Assembly (NCBI GenBank): GCA_023420895.1
Contig: JAEZUY010000041.1
Location: forward strand, 31,142-95,141
Direction of reading: 5' to 3'
DNA from: Bacillota bacterium
GTDB lineage: Bacteria; Bacillota; Clostridia; Tissierellales; Gottschalkiaceae
DNA length: 64,000 bases
Positions 49,518 through 58,777 of this stretch are shown piece after piece. How positions within the stretch are numbered: position 1 is the stretch's first letter; each line of letters begins with the position of its first letter. The notes below the pieces were generated by a model. That model saw only the letters and a list, made by a program, of their open reading frames with translations, had not been told where the DNA came from and did not search any database. The position numbers were made by a program, and so were the translations under genes.

Positions 49518-49960
49518 TATATCACCTCTACTTTTCCTCCGTTAGCTTCGATTTTTTCTACAGCCGATTTACTGAACTTGCTTGCTTTAACAGTAAGCTT
49601 TTTGCTTAATTCTCCATTTCCAAGTATCTTAACACCGTCTAATTCTTTTTTGATTATTCCGGCTTCTTTAAGAACTGCTGGAGTTATTTCTGCTCCGTCT
49701 TCAAAAGCTTCTAAGCTGTCTATATTAACTATTGCATATTCTTTTGCAAATATATTTGTGAATCCTCTTTTAGGAACTCTTCTGTATAAAGGCATTTGTC
49801 CCCCTTCGAATCCAGGTCTTACTCCACCGCCTGAACGAGACTTTTGTCCTTTCTGTCCTCTACCTGCAGTTTTCCCTTGTCCTGTTGCTGTACCTCTTCC
49901 TAGTCTCTTAGTTTTCTTAGATCCTCCGCCAGCATTAGGTCTTAATTCGTGTAATTTCAT
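49517..49960 (-). CDS. rplO: 50S ribosomal protein L15
   Basis: The protein has 147 residues from ATG 49960 (MKLHELRPNAGGGSKKTKRLGRG); a GTG 12 nt upstream touches the AGGAGG site and is less likely. It contains KSRSGGGVRPGFEGGQMPLYRRVPKRGF. It precedes secY. Confidence 0.97.
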   Translation of the reverse strand: MKLHELRPNAGGGSKKTKRLGRGTATGQGKTAGRGQKGQKSRSGGGVRPGFEGGQMPLYRRVPKRGFTNIFAKEYAIVNIDSLEAFEDGAEITPAVLKEAGIIKKELDGVKILGNGELSKKLTVKASKFSKSAVEKIEANGGKVEVI

Positions 49961-49991
49961 TTGAGTCTGCACCTCCTCTGATTTAAAAATA

Positions 49992-50162
49992 TTATTCTAC
50001 TACTTCTACCATATGGCTTACTTTATTTATCATACCTCTTATTTGAGGAGTATCTTGCTTTTCTACTACTTGTCCTATTTTTCTTAATCCTAAAGCTTCG
50101 ATAGTTCTTATTTGATCCTGTTTTCTTCCTATCTTGCTTCTAACTAATTTTATTTTTATCAT
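49992..50162 (-). CDS. rpmD: 50S ribosomal protein L30
   Basis: The protein has 56 residues from ATG 50162 (MIKIKLVRSKIGRKQDQIRTIEALGLRKIGQVVEK). It is the typical bacterial short L30, between rpsE and rplO. Confidence 0.96.
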   Translation of the reverse strand: MIKIKLVRSKIGRKQDQIRTIEALGLRKIGQVVEKQDTPQIRGMINKVSHMVEVVE

Positions 50163-50181
50163 TGCCAAGGTTCTCACTCTC

Positions 50182-50688
50182 CTAACCTAGTATTTCTTCT
50201 ACGGTTTTTCCTCTTTGCTCAGCAACTTCTTCAGCTCTTTTAAGTTGTTTTAGAGCTTCCATAGTAGCATTCACCATGTTTCTTGGGTTACTAGTTCCTA
50301 GTGACTTACCTCTGAGGTCTCTTATACCTGAAAGTTCGATTACCGCACGAACAGGTCCTCCGGCAATTACTCCAGTACCCTCTGCAGCTGGTTTAAGAAG
50401 CACGCTTCCTGCTCCAAACTGACCTAGTGTTTCATGAGGAATTGTTGTTCCTACTGTTGGAACTGATATTATATGTTTTTTAGCATCTTGGATAGCTTTT
50501 CTTATAGCTTCTGGAACTTCTAGAGCTTTTGCCATACCTACTCCAACGTGTCCGTTTTCATCTCCTACAACCACAAGTGCGCTGAATCTGAAGTTTCTAC
50601 CACCTTTAACAACTTTAGCTACACGATTGATGCTTACAACTGTCTCTTTCAGATCTAACTGATTTGGGTTTATACGTTCATTGTTCAT
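50182..50688 (-). CDS. rpsE: 30S ribosomal protein S5
   Basis: This 168-residue protein has VSINRVAKVVKGGRNFRFSALVVVGDENGHVGVGMAKALEVPEAI and GGPVRAVIELSGIRDLRGKSLGTSNP. It takes part in decoding accuracy and helicase activity at the mRNA entry. Confidence 0.98.
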   Translation of the reverse strand: MNNERINPNQLDLKETVVSINRVAKVVKGGRNFRFSALVVVGDENGHVGVGMAKALEVPEAIRKAIQDAKKHIISVPTVGTTIPHETLGQFGAGSVLLKPAAEGTGVIAGGPVRAVIELSGIRDLRGKSLGTSNPRNMVNATMEALKQLKRAEEVAEQRGKTVEEILG

Positions 50689-50705
50689 CTAGCTTACCTC
50701 CTTAT

Positions 50706-51068
50706 CTAGAATTTAAGTCCGTTCTCTCTTGCTCCTTCTGCAAGTTCTTTTATTCTTCCGTGGTATATGTTTCCGCCTCTGTCGAATATTACGTTTTCTA
50801 TACCTTTTTCTTTTGCTCTGTCTGCAACAAGTTTTCCTACTTCTCTAGCAGCTTCTTTGTTTCCTGTAGAATCTAATTTTCCTTTTAGCTCTAAGCTTGA
50901 AGCTGAAGCTAAAGTAGTTCCTGTTGAATCATCTATTACTTGAGCATATATATTGTTAAGACTTCTGAAAACATTTAGTCTTGGTCTTTCAAGAGTTCCA
51001 ATTGCGTTGACTCTTGCTCTCATATGTCTCTTTTTTCTTTTAGCGTTACTGCTTTGTTTATTTAGCAC
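50706..51068 (-). CDS. rplR: 50S ribosomal protein L18
   Basis: This 120-residue 5S-binding protein has RPRLNVFRSLNNIYAQVIDDSTGTTLASASS and ends FDRGGNIYHGRIKELAEGARENGLKF. It follows rplF. Confidence 0.97.
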   Translation of the reverse strand: MLNKQSSNAKRKKRHMRARVNAIGTLERPRLNVFRSLNNIYAQVIDDSTGTTLASASSLELKGKLDSTGNKEAAREVGKLVADRAKEKGIENVIFDRGGNIYHGRIKELAEGARENGLKF

Positions 51069-51098
51069 TGCTGTACACTCCTTTCTTAAACTTTAGGC

Positions 51099-51638
51099 TT
51101 ACTTACCTGTTTTACCTTCTTTACGTCTTATATATTCACCAGTATATTTAATACCTTTTCCTTTGTAAGGTTCAGGTTTTCTCCAGTCTCTTATAACCGC
51201 CGCATAGTTTCCTACTTGCTGTTTGTCGATACCTTTTACTATTATCTGGTTAGCGTTTGGAACTTCTACTTCGATTCCTTCTGGATCTTCCATTTCTACC
51301 GGATGTGAGAATCCTAAGTTTAATACTAGTTTGTTACCTTGCTTAGCAGCACGGTACCCAACTCCGTTTATTTCTAATGATTTAGAGTATCCTTCTGTTA
51401 CTCCAACTATCATATTGTCTATTAGTGTTCTTGACAGACCGTGAATTGATCTGTGATCTTTTCTGTCGCTAGGACGGCTAACAAGGATTTCGTTGTCCTT
51501 CTGTTCTACTGTCATAGCTTTATCTATTTTTTGTTCTAACTGTCCTTTTGGTCCTTTAACAGTTACCACATTATTATCATCTATTTTAACTTCTACTCCA
51601 CTCGGAATAGTTATAGGTTTTAGTCCTATTCTTGACAC
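51099..51638 (-). CDS. rplF: 50S ribosomal protein L6
   Basis: The protein is 179 residues if it starts at GTG 51638 (MSRIGLKPITIPSGVEV), which fits the conserved MSRIG opening and sits 8 nt after AGGAGG. Another GTG three codons upstream touches that site. It ends GEYIRRKEGKTGK. It binds near the GTPase centre. Confidence 0.95.
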   Translation of the reverse strand: MSRIGLKPITIPSGVEVKIDDNNVVTVKGPKGQLEQKIDKAMTVEQKDNEILVSRPSDRKDHRSIHGLSRTLIDNMIVGVTEGYSKSLEINGVGYRAAKQGNKLVLNLGFSHPVEMEDPEGIEVEVPNANQIIVKGIDKQQVGNYAAVIRDWRKPEPYKGKGIKYTGEYIRRKEGKTGK

Positions 51639-51666
51639 TATCGGCACCTCCTATTCTGATTTCTAA

Positions 51667-52065
51667 TTACCATACGTAGCAGATTACTTCTCCACCTATG
51701 TTTTCTTTTCTAGCTTCTTTATCAGTCATTATTCCTTTAGATGTTGATAAAACTGCTATTCCAAGACCTCCTAGTACTTTAGGTATTTCGTTTCCTTTTA
51801 CGTATACTCTAAGTCCTGGTTTAGAAATTCTCTTTAATCCTGTCATTACTTTTTCTTTATTTTCACCATATTTAAGCTCTATTCTTATTATTCCTTGAGC
51901 TCCATCTTCTATTTCTTCAACATTTTTAACAAACCCTTCTTCAAGAAGTATGTTTGCTAAGGATTTTTTCATATTAGACGCTGGTATGTCTACAGAGTCA
52001 TGCTTTGCATTGTTGCTGTTTCTTATTCTAGTAAGCATGTCTGATATTGGATCTGTCATAACCAT
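51667..52065 (-). CDS. rpsH: 30S ribosomal protein S8
   Basis: This 132-residue protein (MVMTDPISDMLTRIRNSN) ends LGGLGIAVLSTSKGIMTDKEARKENIGGEVICYVW. It binds the central 16S domain and, in some bacteria, represses its own operon. Confidence 0.98.
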   Translation of the reverse strand: MVMTDPISDMLTRIRNSNNAKHDSVDIPASNMKKSLANILLEEGFVKNVEEIEDGAQGIIRIELKYGENKEKVMTGLKRISKPGLRVYVKGNEIPKVLGGLGIAVLSTSKGIMTDKEARKENIGGEVICYVW

Positions 52066-52099
52066 TACCGCGTACCTCCTTCCATTTACGAATGTCTAA

Positions 52100-52285
52100 T
52101 TACCAACTTGCTTTTCTAACGCCTGGTATTTCACCTTTATATGCTAATTCTCTGAAGCATATACGGCAGATTCCGTACTTTCTTAAATATCCATGTGGTC
52201 TTCCACAAATTCTGCATCTGCTGTATTCTTGTGTGCTGAATTTTTGTTTTCTTTGTTGTTTTACTTTCATAGACTTTTTAGCCAT
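52100..52285 (-). CDS. rpsN: 30S ribosomal protein S14, zinc type
   Basis: This 61-residue protein has CRICGRPHGYLRKYGICRICFRELAYKGEIPGVRKASW, two CxxC pairs marking the short zinc-binding form. Confidence 0.98.
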   Translation of the reverse strand: MAKKSMKVKQQRKQKFSTQEYSRCRICGRPHGYLRKYGICRICFRELAYKGEIPGVRKASW

Positions 52286-52306
52286 TAGAATTCTTCCTCC
52301 TATTAT

Positions 52307-52849
52307 CTATTTTTTAAAAGGCATTCCCATAAGACTTAAGAATTCTTTCGCTTCTTCATCAGTTTGTGCTGTAGTAACAACAATTATATCTAAACCTTTT
52401 ATCGAATCAACTTTATCATAGTCTATTTCAGGGAATATAAGCTGCTCTTTTATTCCTAATGCATAGTTTCCTCTTCCATCAAATGAAGTGTTTGATACAC
52501 CTCTAAAGTCTCTAACCCTTGGTAGCGCTATGTTCATAAGTTTATCGAAAAACTCATACATCTTTTCTCCTCTTAATGTAACTTTCGCTCCAACTGGCAT
52601 ATCTTCACGTAGTTTGAAGTTTGCTATTGATTTTCTCGCTCTAGTTGTAACTGGTCTCTGTCCAGTTATAAGTCCTAACTCTTCAATTGCAGATTCTAAT
52701 ATTTTTGGGTTTTCTCTTGCTTCTCCAAGTCCCATATTTAATACTATTTTTTCAAGTTTCGGTGCTTCCATTACATTGCTATATTGGAATTTCTCCATAA
52801 GTGCTGGGACTACTTCGTTTTTATATTTCTCTTTTAAACGTGTTGCCAT
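52307..52849 (-). CDS. rplE: 50S ribosomal protein L5
   Basis: The protein has 180 residues from ATG 52849 (MATRLKEKYKNEVVPALM); the codon before is TTG. Motifs: KIVLNMGLGEA and RDFRGVSNTSFDGRGNYALGIKEQ. It binds 5S rRNA. Confidence 0.97.
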   Translation of the reverse strand: MATRLKEKYKNEVVPALMEKFQYSNVMEAPKLEKIVLNMGLGEARENPKILESAIEELGLITGQRPVTTRARKSIANFKLREDMPVGAKVTLRGEKMYEFFDKLMNIALPRVRDFRGVSNTSFDGRGNYALGIKEQLIFPEIDYDKVDSIKGLDIIVVTTAQTDEEAKEFLSLMGMPFKK

Positions 52850-52881
52850 CAATGTAGCCTCCTTTCAATTCTTCTGATCGA

Positions 52882-53187
52882 TTATATTGTTTCTCCTGTT
52901 TTCTTGTTAACTCTTACTTTCTTTCCGTCTTCTACTTTGTATCCAGTTCTTACACCTTTACCTTCTTTGTCAGAGTAAAGCATTACGTTAGATATGTGTA
53001 TGCTTCCTTCTGTTTCGTATCTTCCGCCTTGAGGCATTGCCTGACTTGGTTTTTGGTGTTTAACTATTGTATTTATTCCTTCTACAACTACTCTGTTTTT
53101 CTTTTGTAGAACTTCTTTAACGATTCCTGTTTTTCCTCTGTCTTTTCCTGTGATTACAACTACTTTGTCACCTTTTTTTATACGCAT
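52882..53187 (-). CDS. rplX: 50S ribosomal protein L24
   Basis: This 101-residue protein has a KOW N-terminus (MRIKKGDKVVVITGKDRGKTGIVKEV) and is an early assembly initiator of 50S. Confidence 0.97.
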   Translation of the reverse strand: MRIKKGDKVVVITGKDRGKTGIVKEVLQKKNRVVVEGINTIVKHQKPSQAMPQGGRYETEGSIHISNVMLYSDKEGKGVRTGYKVEDGKKVRVNKKTGETI

Positions 53188-53203
53188 CCGGTAACACCTC
53201 CTC

Positions 53204-53572
53204 TTATAATACTTCAGGTGCCAGCGATATAATTTTCATGAAGTTTCCGTCTCTTAACTCTCTTGTTATAGGTCCGAATATACGAGTTCCTACTGGAGAT
53301 CTGTCTTCTTTTATTATAACTGCTGCATTTTCATCAAATTTTATATAACTTCCGTCTTTTCTTCTTAAACCTTTTTTGCTTCTTACTACTACCGCTTTAA
53401 CAACGTCACCTTTCTTTACAACTCCGCCTGGTGTTGCTGATTTAACAGTAGCCACTACTATATCACCTATATTAGCGTACTTTCTATTTGATCCGCCTAG
53501 TACTTTTATAACTAGAATTTCTCTAGCTCCTGAGTTGTCTCCAACTTTTAAACGACTTTCACTTTGTACCAT
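53204..53572 (-). CDS. rplN: 50S ribosomal protein L14
   Basis: The protein has 122 residues from ATG 53572 (MVQSESRLKVGDNSGAREILVIKVLGGS), the standard length, with AGGAGGT-like site before it. It ends ELRDGNFMKIISLAPEVL. Confidence 0.97.
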   Translation of the reverse strand: MVQSESRLKVGDNSGAREILVIKVLGGSNRKYANIGDIVVATVKSATPGGVVKKGDVVKAVVVRSKKGLRRKDGSYIKFDENAAVIIKEDRSPVGTRIFGPITRELRDGNFMKIISLAPEVL

Positions 53573-53599
53573 TGTTTTACCTCCTTCCGGTTTCAAGGA

Positions 53600-53854
53600 T
53601 TATTTTGCTTTTTCTATTATTTCTACTAGTCTCCATCTTTTGTCTTTGCTTAATGGTCTTGTTTCCATTATTTTAACAGTATCACCGATTCCGCATTGAT
53701 TTTCTTCATCGTGTGCTTTGAACTTAGTTGTTCTTTTTACTGATTTTTTGTAAAGTGGGTGTGATACGAATGTTTCGATTGCAACTGTTATAGTTTTATC
53801 CATTTTGTCGCTCACTACACGTCCAACTTTAACTTTTCTATTGTTTCTTTCCAT
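53600..53854 (-). CDS. rpsQ: 30S ribosomal protein S17
   Basis: This 84-residue protein has KVKVGRVVSDKMDKTITVAIETFVSHPLYKKSVKRTTKFKAHDEEN and is an OB-fold 16S binder. Confidence 0.97.
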   Translation of the reverse strand: MERNNRKVKVGRVVSDKMDKTITVAIETFVSHPLYKKSVKRTTKFKAHDEENQCGIGDTVKIMETRPLSKDKRWRLVEIIEKAK

Positions 53855-53883
53855 TTCAGAGTTGTCCTCCCTTCAGTAAAATC

Positions 53884-54087
53884 CTACGCGTCTATTCCTT
53901 CGATTTCTCTTTCTCTTATGATTGTATTTACACGAGCTATGTCTCTTCTTACAGTTCTGATTCTTATAGGGTTATCTAACTGTCCAGTCGCTAATTGAAA
54001 TCTTAAGTTGAATAGTTCTGCTTTTAATTCTGATAATTTGTCTGTAAGTTCTTGTGAACTCATTTGACGTACTTCTTTAGCTTTCAT
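53884..54087 (-). CDS. rpmC: 50S ribosomal protein L29
   Basis: The protein has 67 residues from ATG 54087 (MKAKEVRQMSSQELTDKLSELKAELFNLRFQLATGQLDNP). The start overlaps the end of rplP by 11 bp, so translation is coupled. Confidence 0.97.
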   Translation of the reverse strand: MKAKEVRQMSSQELTDKLSELKAELFNLRFQLATGQLDNPIRIRTVRRDIARVNTIIREREIEGIDA

Positions 54088-54517
54088 TAGCTTCACCACC
54101 CTTTGCATCCTGATCACGTGTTATAAATTTCGTTTTTATAGGAAGTTTGTGAGCTGCAAGTCTCATTGCTTCTCTTGCTAGTTCTTCAGAAACTCCTGCC
54201 ATTTCAAATAGTACTTTTCCTGGTTTTACTACTGCTACCCAGTATTCTGGTGCTCCTTTACCTGAACCCATACGAGTTTCAGCTGGTTTCTTAGTTACTG
54301 GTTTGTCAGGGAATACTTTAATCCAGATTTTTCCCCCTCTTTTTGTATATCTAGTCATCGCTCTTCTGGCTGCTTCTATCTGATTAGAAGTTATCCATGC
54401 AGGTTCTAGTGCTTGTAGTGCAAAGTCCCCGTATGTTACTCTATGTCCACGTGTAGCTTGTCCAGTCATTCTTCCTCTGTGCACTCTACGACGTTTAACT
54501 CTTTTAGGCATCAACAT
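54077..54517 (-). CDS. rplP: 50S ribosomal protein L16
   Basis: This 146-residue protein (MLMPKRVKRRRVHRGRMTGQA) has QIEAARRAMTRYTKRGGKIWIKVFPDKPVTKKPAETRMGSGKGAPEYW. It shapes the A site of 50S. Confidence 0.98.
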   Translation of the reverse strand: MLMPKRVKRRRVHRGRMTGQATRGHRVTYGDFALQALEPAWITSNQIEAARRAMTRYTKRGGKIWIKVFPDKPVTKKPAETRMGSGKGAPEYWVAVVKPGKVLFEMAGVSEELAREAMRLAAHKLPIKTKFITRDQDAKGGEANES

Positions 54518-54547
54518 TTTGCGATATCCTCCCTTCTCATTCGGTTC

Positions 54548-55213
54548 TTACTTATCTTCTTTTTCGTTCTTTTCTGTTTTAACTGTTGGCAGTACTTCGC
54601 CTTTATATATCCAAACTTTAACTCCGATTTTTCCGTAAGTTGTATCTGCTTCTGCAAAACCGTAGTCTATATCCGCTCTTATTGTCTGTAGAGGTATAGT
54701 TCCTTCACTATATCCTTCTGTTCTAGCCATGTCAGCTCCGCCAAGTCTTCCTGAAACTGCAGTTTTTATACCTTTTATTCCAGTTCTCATGCTTCTCTGA
54801 ATTGACTGTTTCATCGCTCTTCTGAAAGAAACTCTTCTTTCAAGCTGTGCAGCTATGTTTTCTGCAACTAGCTGAGCATCAGCGTCAGGTCTTTTTACTT
54901 CTTCAACGTTTATTGAAACATTTTTACCTATAAGTTTCTCTACGTCTTTTCTAAGTTCTTCTACTCCCTGTCCACCTTTTCCGATTACCATTCCAGGTTT
55001 TGAAGTGTATATATTAAGTTTAACTCTATTAGATGCTCTTTCTATTTCTATTTTAGAAATTCCAGCTATATATAGTCTTTCTTTTACATATTTACGAATC
55101 TTATTATCTTCTACTAGATTGTCTGCAAAATCTTTTTTGTCTGCATACCATCTTGAGTCCCAATCTTTTATAACTCCAACTCTAAGACCGTGTGGATTAA
55201 CTTTTTGACCCAC
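54548..55213 (-). CDS. rpsC: 30S ribosomal protein S3
   Basis: This 221-residue protein (MGQKVNPHGLRVGVIKDWDSRWYAD) has a KH domain (MVIGKGGQGVEELRKDVEKL) and GRLGGADMARTEGYSEGTIPLQT. It helps form the mRNA entry channel. Confidence 0.98.
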   Translation of the reverse strand: MGQKVNPHGLRVGVIKDWDSRWYADKKDFADNLVEDNKIRKYVKERLYIAGISKIEIERASNRVKLNIYTSKPGMVIGKGGQGVEELRKDVEKLIGKNVSINVEEVKRPDADAQLVAENIAAQLERRVSFRRAMKQSIQRSMRTGIKGIKTAVSGRLGGADMARTEGYSEGTIPLQTIRADIDYGFAEADTTYGKIGVKVWIYKGEVLPTVKTEKNEKEDK

Positions 55214-55231
55214 TACTATCCCTCCTCTTAA

Positions 55232-55564
55232 TTATTTTTCAGTTACTGTAACACCTACGTGTGATGTTCTTTTCAGTATAGGATATGCTCTACCTTGTGA
55301 TCTAGGTCTCCATCTTTTAAGTGTTGGCCCTTGATTAGCATATACTTCCGATATATATAAATTTTCTCTGTCCATGTTATTGTTATTCTCAGCATTTGCT
55401 ACAGCAGATTTAACAACTTTTTCTAATACTTTCGCTCCTCTTTTAGGAGTGAATTTTAATATAGCTAATGCTTCATCAACTTGTTTACCTCTGATTTCAG
55501 CAGCTACAAGATTAACTTTTCTAGGTGCTATACGCACGTATTTCGCAACAGCTTTTGCTTCCAC
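55232..55564 (-). CDS. rplV: 50S ribosomal protein L22
   Basis: This 110-residue protein has KYVRIAPRKVNLVAAEIRGKQVDEAL and GPTLKRWRPRSQGRAYPILKRTSHVGVTV, whose loop lines the exit tunnel. Confidence 0.97.
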   Translation of the reverse strand: MEAKAVAKYVRIAPRKVNLVAAEIRGKQVDEALAILKFTPKRGAKVLEKVVKSAVANAENNNNMDRENLYISEVYANQGPTLKRWRPRSQGRAYPILKRTSHVGVTVTEK

Positions 55565-55603
55565 TAGAGTTACCTCCTTTTTTCCATCTATATTAACAAA
55601 CTA

Positions 55604-55888
55604 CTATTTTAATGATGTCGTTCTTTCAGTTTGTCCTGCATGACCTTTGAAAGTTCTTGTAGGAACAAATTCTCCTAATTTATGACCAACCATATCTTCT
55701 GTCACATATACAGGCACGTGTTTTCTTCCGTCGTGAACTGCTATTGTGTGTCCTATCATTTCTGGGAATATAGTTGAACGACGTGACCAAGTTTTTATAA
55801 CTTTTTTGTCGTTGCTCTCATTTAAAGCTTCTACCTTTTTCATTAAGTGATCGTCACAAAAAGGTCCTTTTTTTAATGATCTACCCAT
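55604..55888 (-). CDS. rpsS: 30S ribosomal protein S19
   Basis: This 94-residue protein (MGRSLKKGPFCDDHLMKKVE) has TWSRRSTIFPEMIGHTIAVHDGRKHVPVYVTEDMVGHKLGEF. It lies in the 30S head. Confidence 0.98.
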   Translation of the reverse strand: MGRSLKKGPFCDDHLMKKVEALNESNDKKVIKTWSRRSTIFPEMIGHTIAVHDGRKHVPVYVTEDMVGHKLGEFVPTRTFKGHAGQTERTTSLK

Positions 55889-55933
55889 TTATCTTTTTCC
55901 TCCTTCCAGAAAAATCAAGCCGTCAGTTTAAGA

Positions 55934-56764
55934 CTATTTTTTTCTTCTTCTAACGATATATTCATCCGATTTTTTATTTTTCTTACGAGTTTTATATCCA
56001 AGTGTTGGTTTACCCCATGGTGATAACGGGCTAGGCATACCGATTCCAGTTCTACCTTCTCCCCCTCCGTGTGGGTGATCGTTAGGGTTCATTACGCTAC
56101 CTCTAACTGTAGGTCTGAATCCTAAATGTCTCTTTCTTCCTGCTTTACCTATAGTTATAAGTTCGTGTTCTCCGTTTCCTACTTCTCCGATTGTAGCTTT
56201 GCACTCTACTCTTATAAGTCTGAATTCACCTGAAGGAAGTTTTATTTGTGCATAGTTTCCTTCTTTAGCCATTAACTGAGCTGAGTTTCCAGCTGATCTT
56301 ACTAGCTGTCCGCCTTTTCCTGCTTTCATTTCTATATTGTGAATTAGAGTACCTACAGGTATGTTTTTAAGTGGAAGTGCGTTTCCTACTTTTATATCTG
56401 CATCTATTCCTGATTCTACTGTATCTCCAACTTTTAATCCTTCTGGAGCTAGTATATATCTCTTTTCACCATCTGCGTAGTTTATAAGAGCTATATTAGC
56501 TGTTCTGTTTGGATCATATTCTATTGAAGCTACTTTTCCTGGTATTCCATCTTTATTACGTTTAAAATCTATTATTCTGTATTTTCTTTTAGCTCCGCCA
56601 CCTCTATGACGAACAGTTATTTTTCCATGAGCATTTCTTCCAGCATTTTTTGATAGACTGACTGTCAGCGATTTTTCAGGCTCTTTCTTAGTTATATCGC
56701 TGAATGTAGAAACTGTCATCTGTCTAAGTCCTGGAGAAGTCGGTCTAAACTTTTTTATACTCAT
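55934..56764 (-). CDS. rplB: 50S ribosomal protein L2
   Basis: This 276-residue protein has GRNAHGKITVRHRGGGAKRKYRIIDF and the peptidyl-transferase-near RGSVMNPNDHPHGGGEGR. It is essential for subunit joining. Confidence 0.98.
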   Translation of the reverse strand: MSIKKFRPTSPGLRQMTVSTFSDITKKEPEKSLTVSLSKNAGRNAHGKITVRHRGGGAKRKYRIIDFKRNKDGIPGKVASIEYDPNRTANIALINYADGEKRYILAPEGLKVGDTVESGIDADIKVGNALPLKNIPVGTLIHNIEMKAGKGGQLVRSAGNSAQLMAKEGNYAQIKLPSGEFRLIRVECKATIGEVGNGEHELITIGKAGRKRHLGFRPTVRGSVMNPNDHPHGGGEGRTGIGMPSPLSPWGKPTLGYKTRKKNKKSDEYIVRRRKK

Positions 56765-56789
56765 CTTATTGCCTCCCTCTTTCTACAAA

Positions 56790-57080
56790 TTACATTCCTT
56801 CGAAAAATTCGATTCCTTTACTGTCTGGGGCAAGTGTAACTATAGCTTTTTTCCAGTCCGCTCTTTTTCCTACGTTTGCTCCCATTCTTTTTTGTTTCCC
56901 TTTCATATTCATTGTGTTCACTTTCGCAACTTTAACTCCGAATATTGTTTCAAGGGCATTCTTTATTTCAGTTTTATTAGCTTTCTTGTCTACAGCAAAA
57001 GTGTATTTACCTTCTGCCATTAAATCCATGCTTTTTTCTGTTATTAACGGTTTTCTTATTATATCATGTGGATTACGCAT
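56790..57080 (-). CDS. rplW: 50S ribosomal protein L23
   Basis: This 96-residue protein (MRNPHDIIRKPLITEKSMDLM) ends in the conserved KKAIVTLAPDSKGIEFFEG. It lies at the tunnel exit, docking trigger factor and SRP. It shares a base with rplD. Confidence 0.97.
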   Translation of the reverse strand: MRNPHDIIRKPLITEKSMDLMAEGKYTFAVDKKANKTEIKNALETIFGVKVAKVNTMNMKGKQKRMGANVGKRADWKKAIVTLAPDSKGIEFFEGM

Positions 57081-57703
57081 TATGCATACACCTCCTCCAC
57101 TTTTTTAACTGCATCTTCAGTTAATACTAAAGAGTCGTGATTTAGTATGTCGTACACATTTAGAGTGTTAACAGTAGCTGTTTGAACTCCTTGTATATTG
57201 TTTGAAGATTTTATCACGTTCGCATTGTTTTCTGCAGTTACAACAAGTGCTTTCTTAGCAGCTTTTATGCTGTCTAATATTTTTACCATTTCTTTTGTTT
57301 TTGGTGCATCTAAGTTTAGTTCGTTAACAACTATTAGTTCGTTGTTTTCAACTTTTGAACTTAGTGCTGATTTCATTGCAAGTCTTTTAACTTTTTTAGG
57401 TAGTTTGTATGAGTAGTCTCTTGGTTTCGGTGCGAAAACAATTCCTCCGCCTACCCATTGAGGTGATCTTATGCTTCCTTGACGAGCTCTACCTGTTCCT
57501 TTCTGTCTCCAAGGTTTTCTTCCTCCACCTCTTACTTCTGCTCTAGTCTTAGCAGACTGTGTTCCTTGTCTTTTATTAGCAAGCTGATTTTTAACTGCTT
57601 CATAAAGCACGTGCTCATTAACTTCTATTCCAAATATTGCATCGTTTAGTTCTATTTCTCCTACTTGTTCACCCGATACATTTAATAATGATACTTTAGG
57701 CAT
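57080..57703 (-). CDS. rplD: 50S ribosomal protein L4
   Basis: This 207-residue protein has AEVRGGGRKPWRQKGTGRARQGSIRSPQWVGGGIVFAPKPRDY, the extended tunnel loop. In some bacteria L4 represses this operon through the leader. Confidence 0.98.
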   Translation of the reverse strand: MPKVSLLNVSGEQVGEIELNDAIFGIEVNEHVLYEAVKNQLANKRQGTQSAKTRAEVRGGGRKPWRQKGTGRARQGSIRSPQWVGGGIVFAPKPRDYSYKLPKKVKRLAMKSALSSKVENNELIVVNELNLDAPKTKEMVKILDSIKAAKKALVVTAENNANVIKSSNNIQGVQTATVNTLNVYDILNHDSLVLTEDAVKKVEEVYA

Positions 57704-57730
57704 CTGACATCCTCCTTTCTCAGTTTAATC

Positions 57731-58360
57731 CTATTTTACTTTTACGCTCTCTTTTATAGTTATTAGTCCACCCTTAGGTCCTGGTACAGCACCTTTAACT
57801 AGGATGAAGTTCTTATCTGCATCTACTCTAACAACTTCTAGATTTTGAACTGTAACTTTTTCAGATCCCATATGTCCTGGAAGTTTTCTTCCTTTAACAA
57901 CTCTTCCTGGATAAGCTGCAGCTGAAAGAGCTCCAACTCCTCTGTGGTATTTCGAACCGTGTGCCATAGGTCCTCTGCTTTGATTGTGTCTTTTTATTGA
58001 ACCTTGGAATCCTTTCCCTTTCGAAACACCTGAAACGTCAACTCTATCTCCTTCTGCGAAGATATCAGCTTTTATTTCCTGTCCTATTTCAAATGCATCT
58101 GCATCTTCTACTCTGAATTCTTTTATATGTTTTTTAAGGTCTACTCCTGCTTTTTCAAAGTGTCCTTTTACAGGTTTGTTTGCCTGTTTTTCTTTTAATT
58201 CTCCGAATCCTACTTGAATAGCAGAGTATCCGTCAGTTTCTTCTGTTTTCTTTTGTATTACGTTTACTGGTCCTGCTTCTAATACTGTTACCGGTATAAC
58301 ATTTCCGTCTCCGTCAAATACTTGAGTCATACCTAATTTTTTTCCTATTATACTTTTCAT
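57731..58360 (-). CDS. rplC: 50S ribosomal protein L3
   Basis: The protein has 209 residues from ATG 58360 (MKSIIGKKLGMTQVFDGDGNVIPVTVLEAGP), with AGGAGGTG before it; the frame stays open upstream but without homology. It contains GVGALSAAAYPGRVVKGRKLPGHMG-type L3 sequence. Confidence 0.97.
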   Translation of the reverse strand: MKSIIGKKLGMTQVFDGDGNVIPVTVLEAGPVNVIQKKTEETDGYSAIQVGFGELKEKQANKPVKGHFEKAGVDLKKHIKEFRVEDADAFEIGQEIKADIFAEGDRVDVSGVSKGKGFQGSIKRHNQSRGPMAHGSKYHRGVGALSAAAYPGRVVKGRKLPGHMGSEKVTVQNLEVVRVDADKNFILVKGAVPGPKGGLITIKESVKVK

Positions 58361-58465
58361 TTTTACACCTCCTGAATTCTTACAGCGGATTACATCATGC
58401 GATGCAATCATACTAAGCAGAGAGTGTCTCTACTTACTACTTTTCACTATTTACATCTGTTGATC

Positions 58466-58777
58466 TTACAGCTTTATTTCTATGTCTACACCAGCTGGTA
58501 AGTTTAGTTTCATCAGTGAATCAACAGTTTTCTTTGATGGTTCTAATATATCGATAAGTCTCTTGTGAGTTCTTTGTTCGAACTGCTCTCTAGAATCTTT
58601 GTCCTTATGAACCGCTCTTATTATTGTAACTATTTCTTTTTCTGTAGGTAGCGGTATTGGTCCTGATATATTCGCACCTGTTCTTTTAGCTGTTTCAACT
58701 ATTTTTTGTGCTGATGAATCTAAAAGTTCATGATCATAAGCTTTAAGTCTTATTCTTATTTTTTGACCTTTTGCCAT
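58466..58777 (-). CDS. rpsJ: 30S ribosomal protein S10
   Basis: This 103-residue protein (AKGQKIRIRLKAYDHELLDSSAQKIVETAKRTGANISGPIPLPT) is the first gene of the S10 operon. GGAGGG precedes the ATG. It also serves as NusE in antitermination. Confidence 0.98.
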   Translation of the reverse strand: MAKGQKIRIRLKAYDHELLDSSAQKIVETAKRTGANISGPIPLPTEKEIVTIIRAVHKDKDSREQFEQRTHKRLIDILEPSKKTVDSLMKLNLPAGVDIEIKL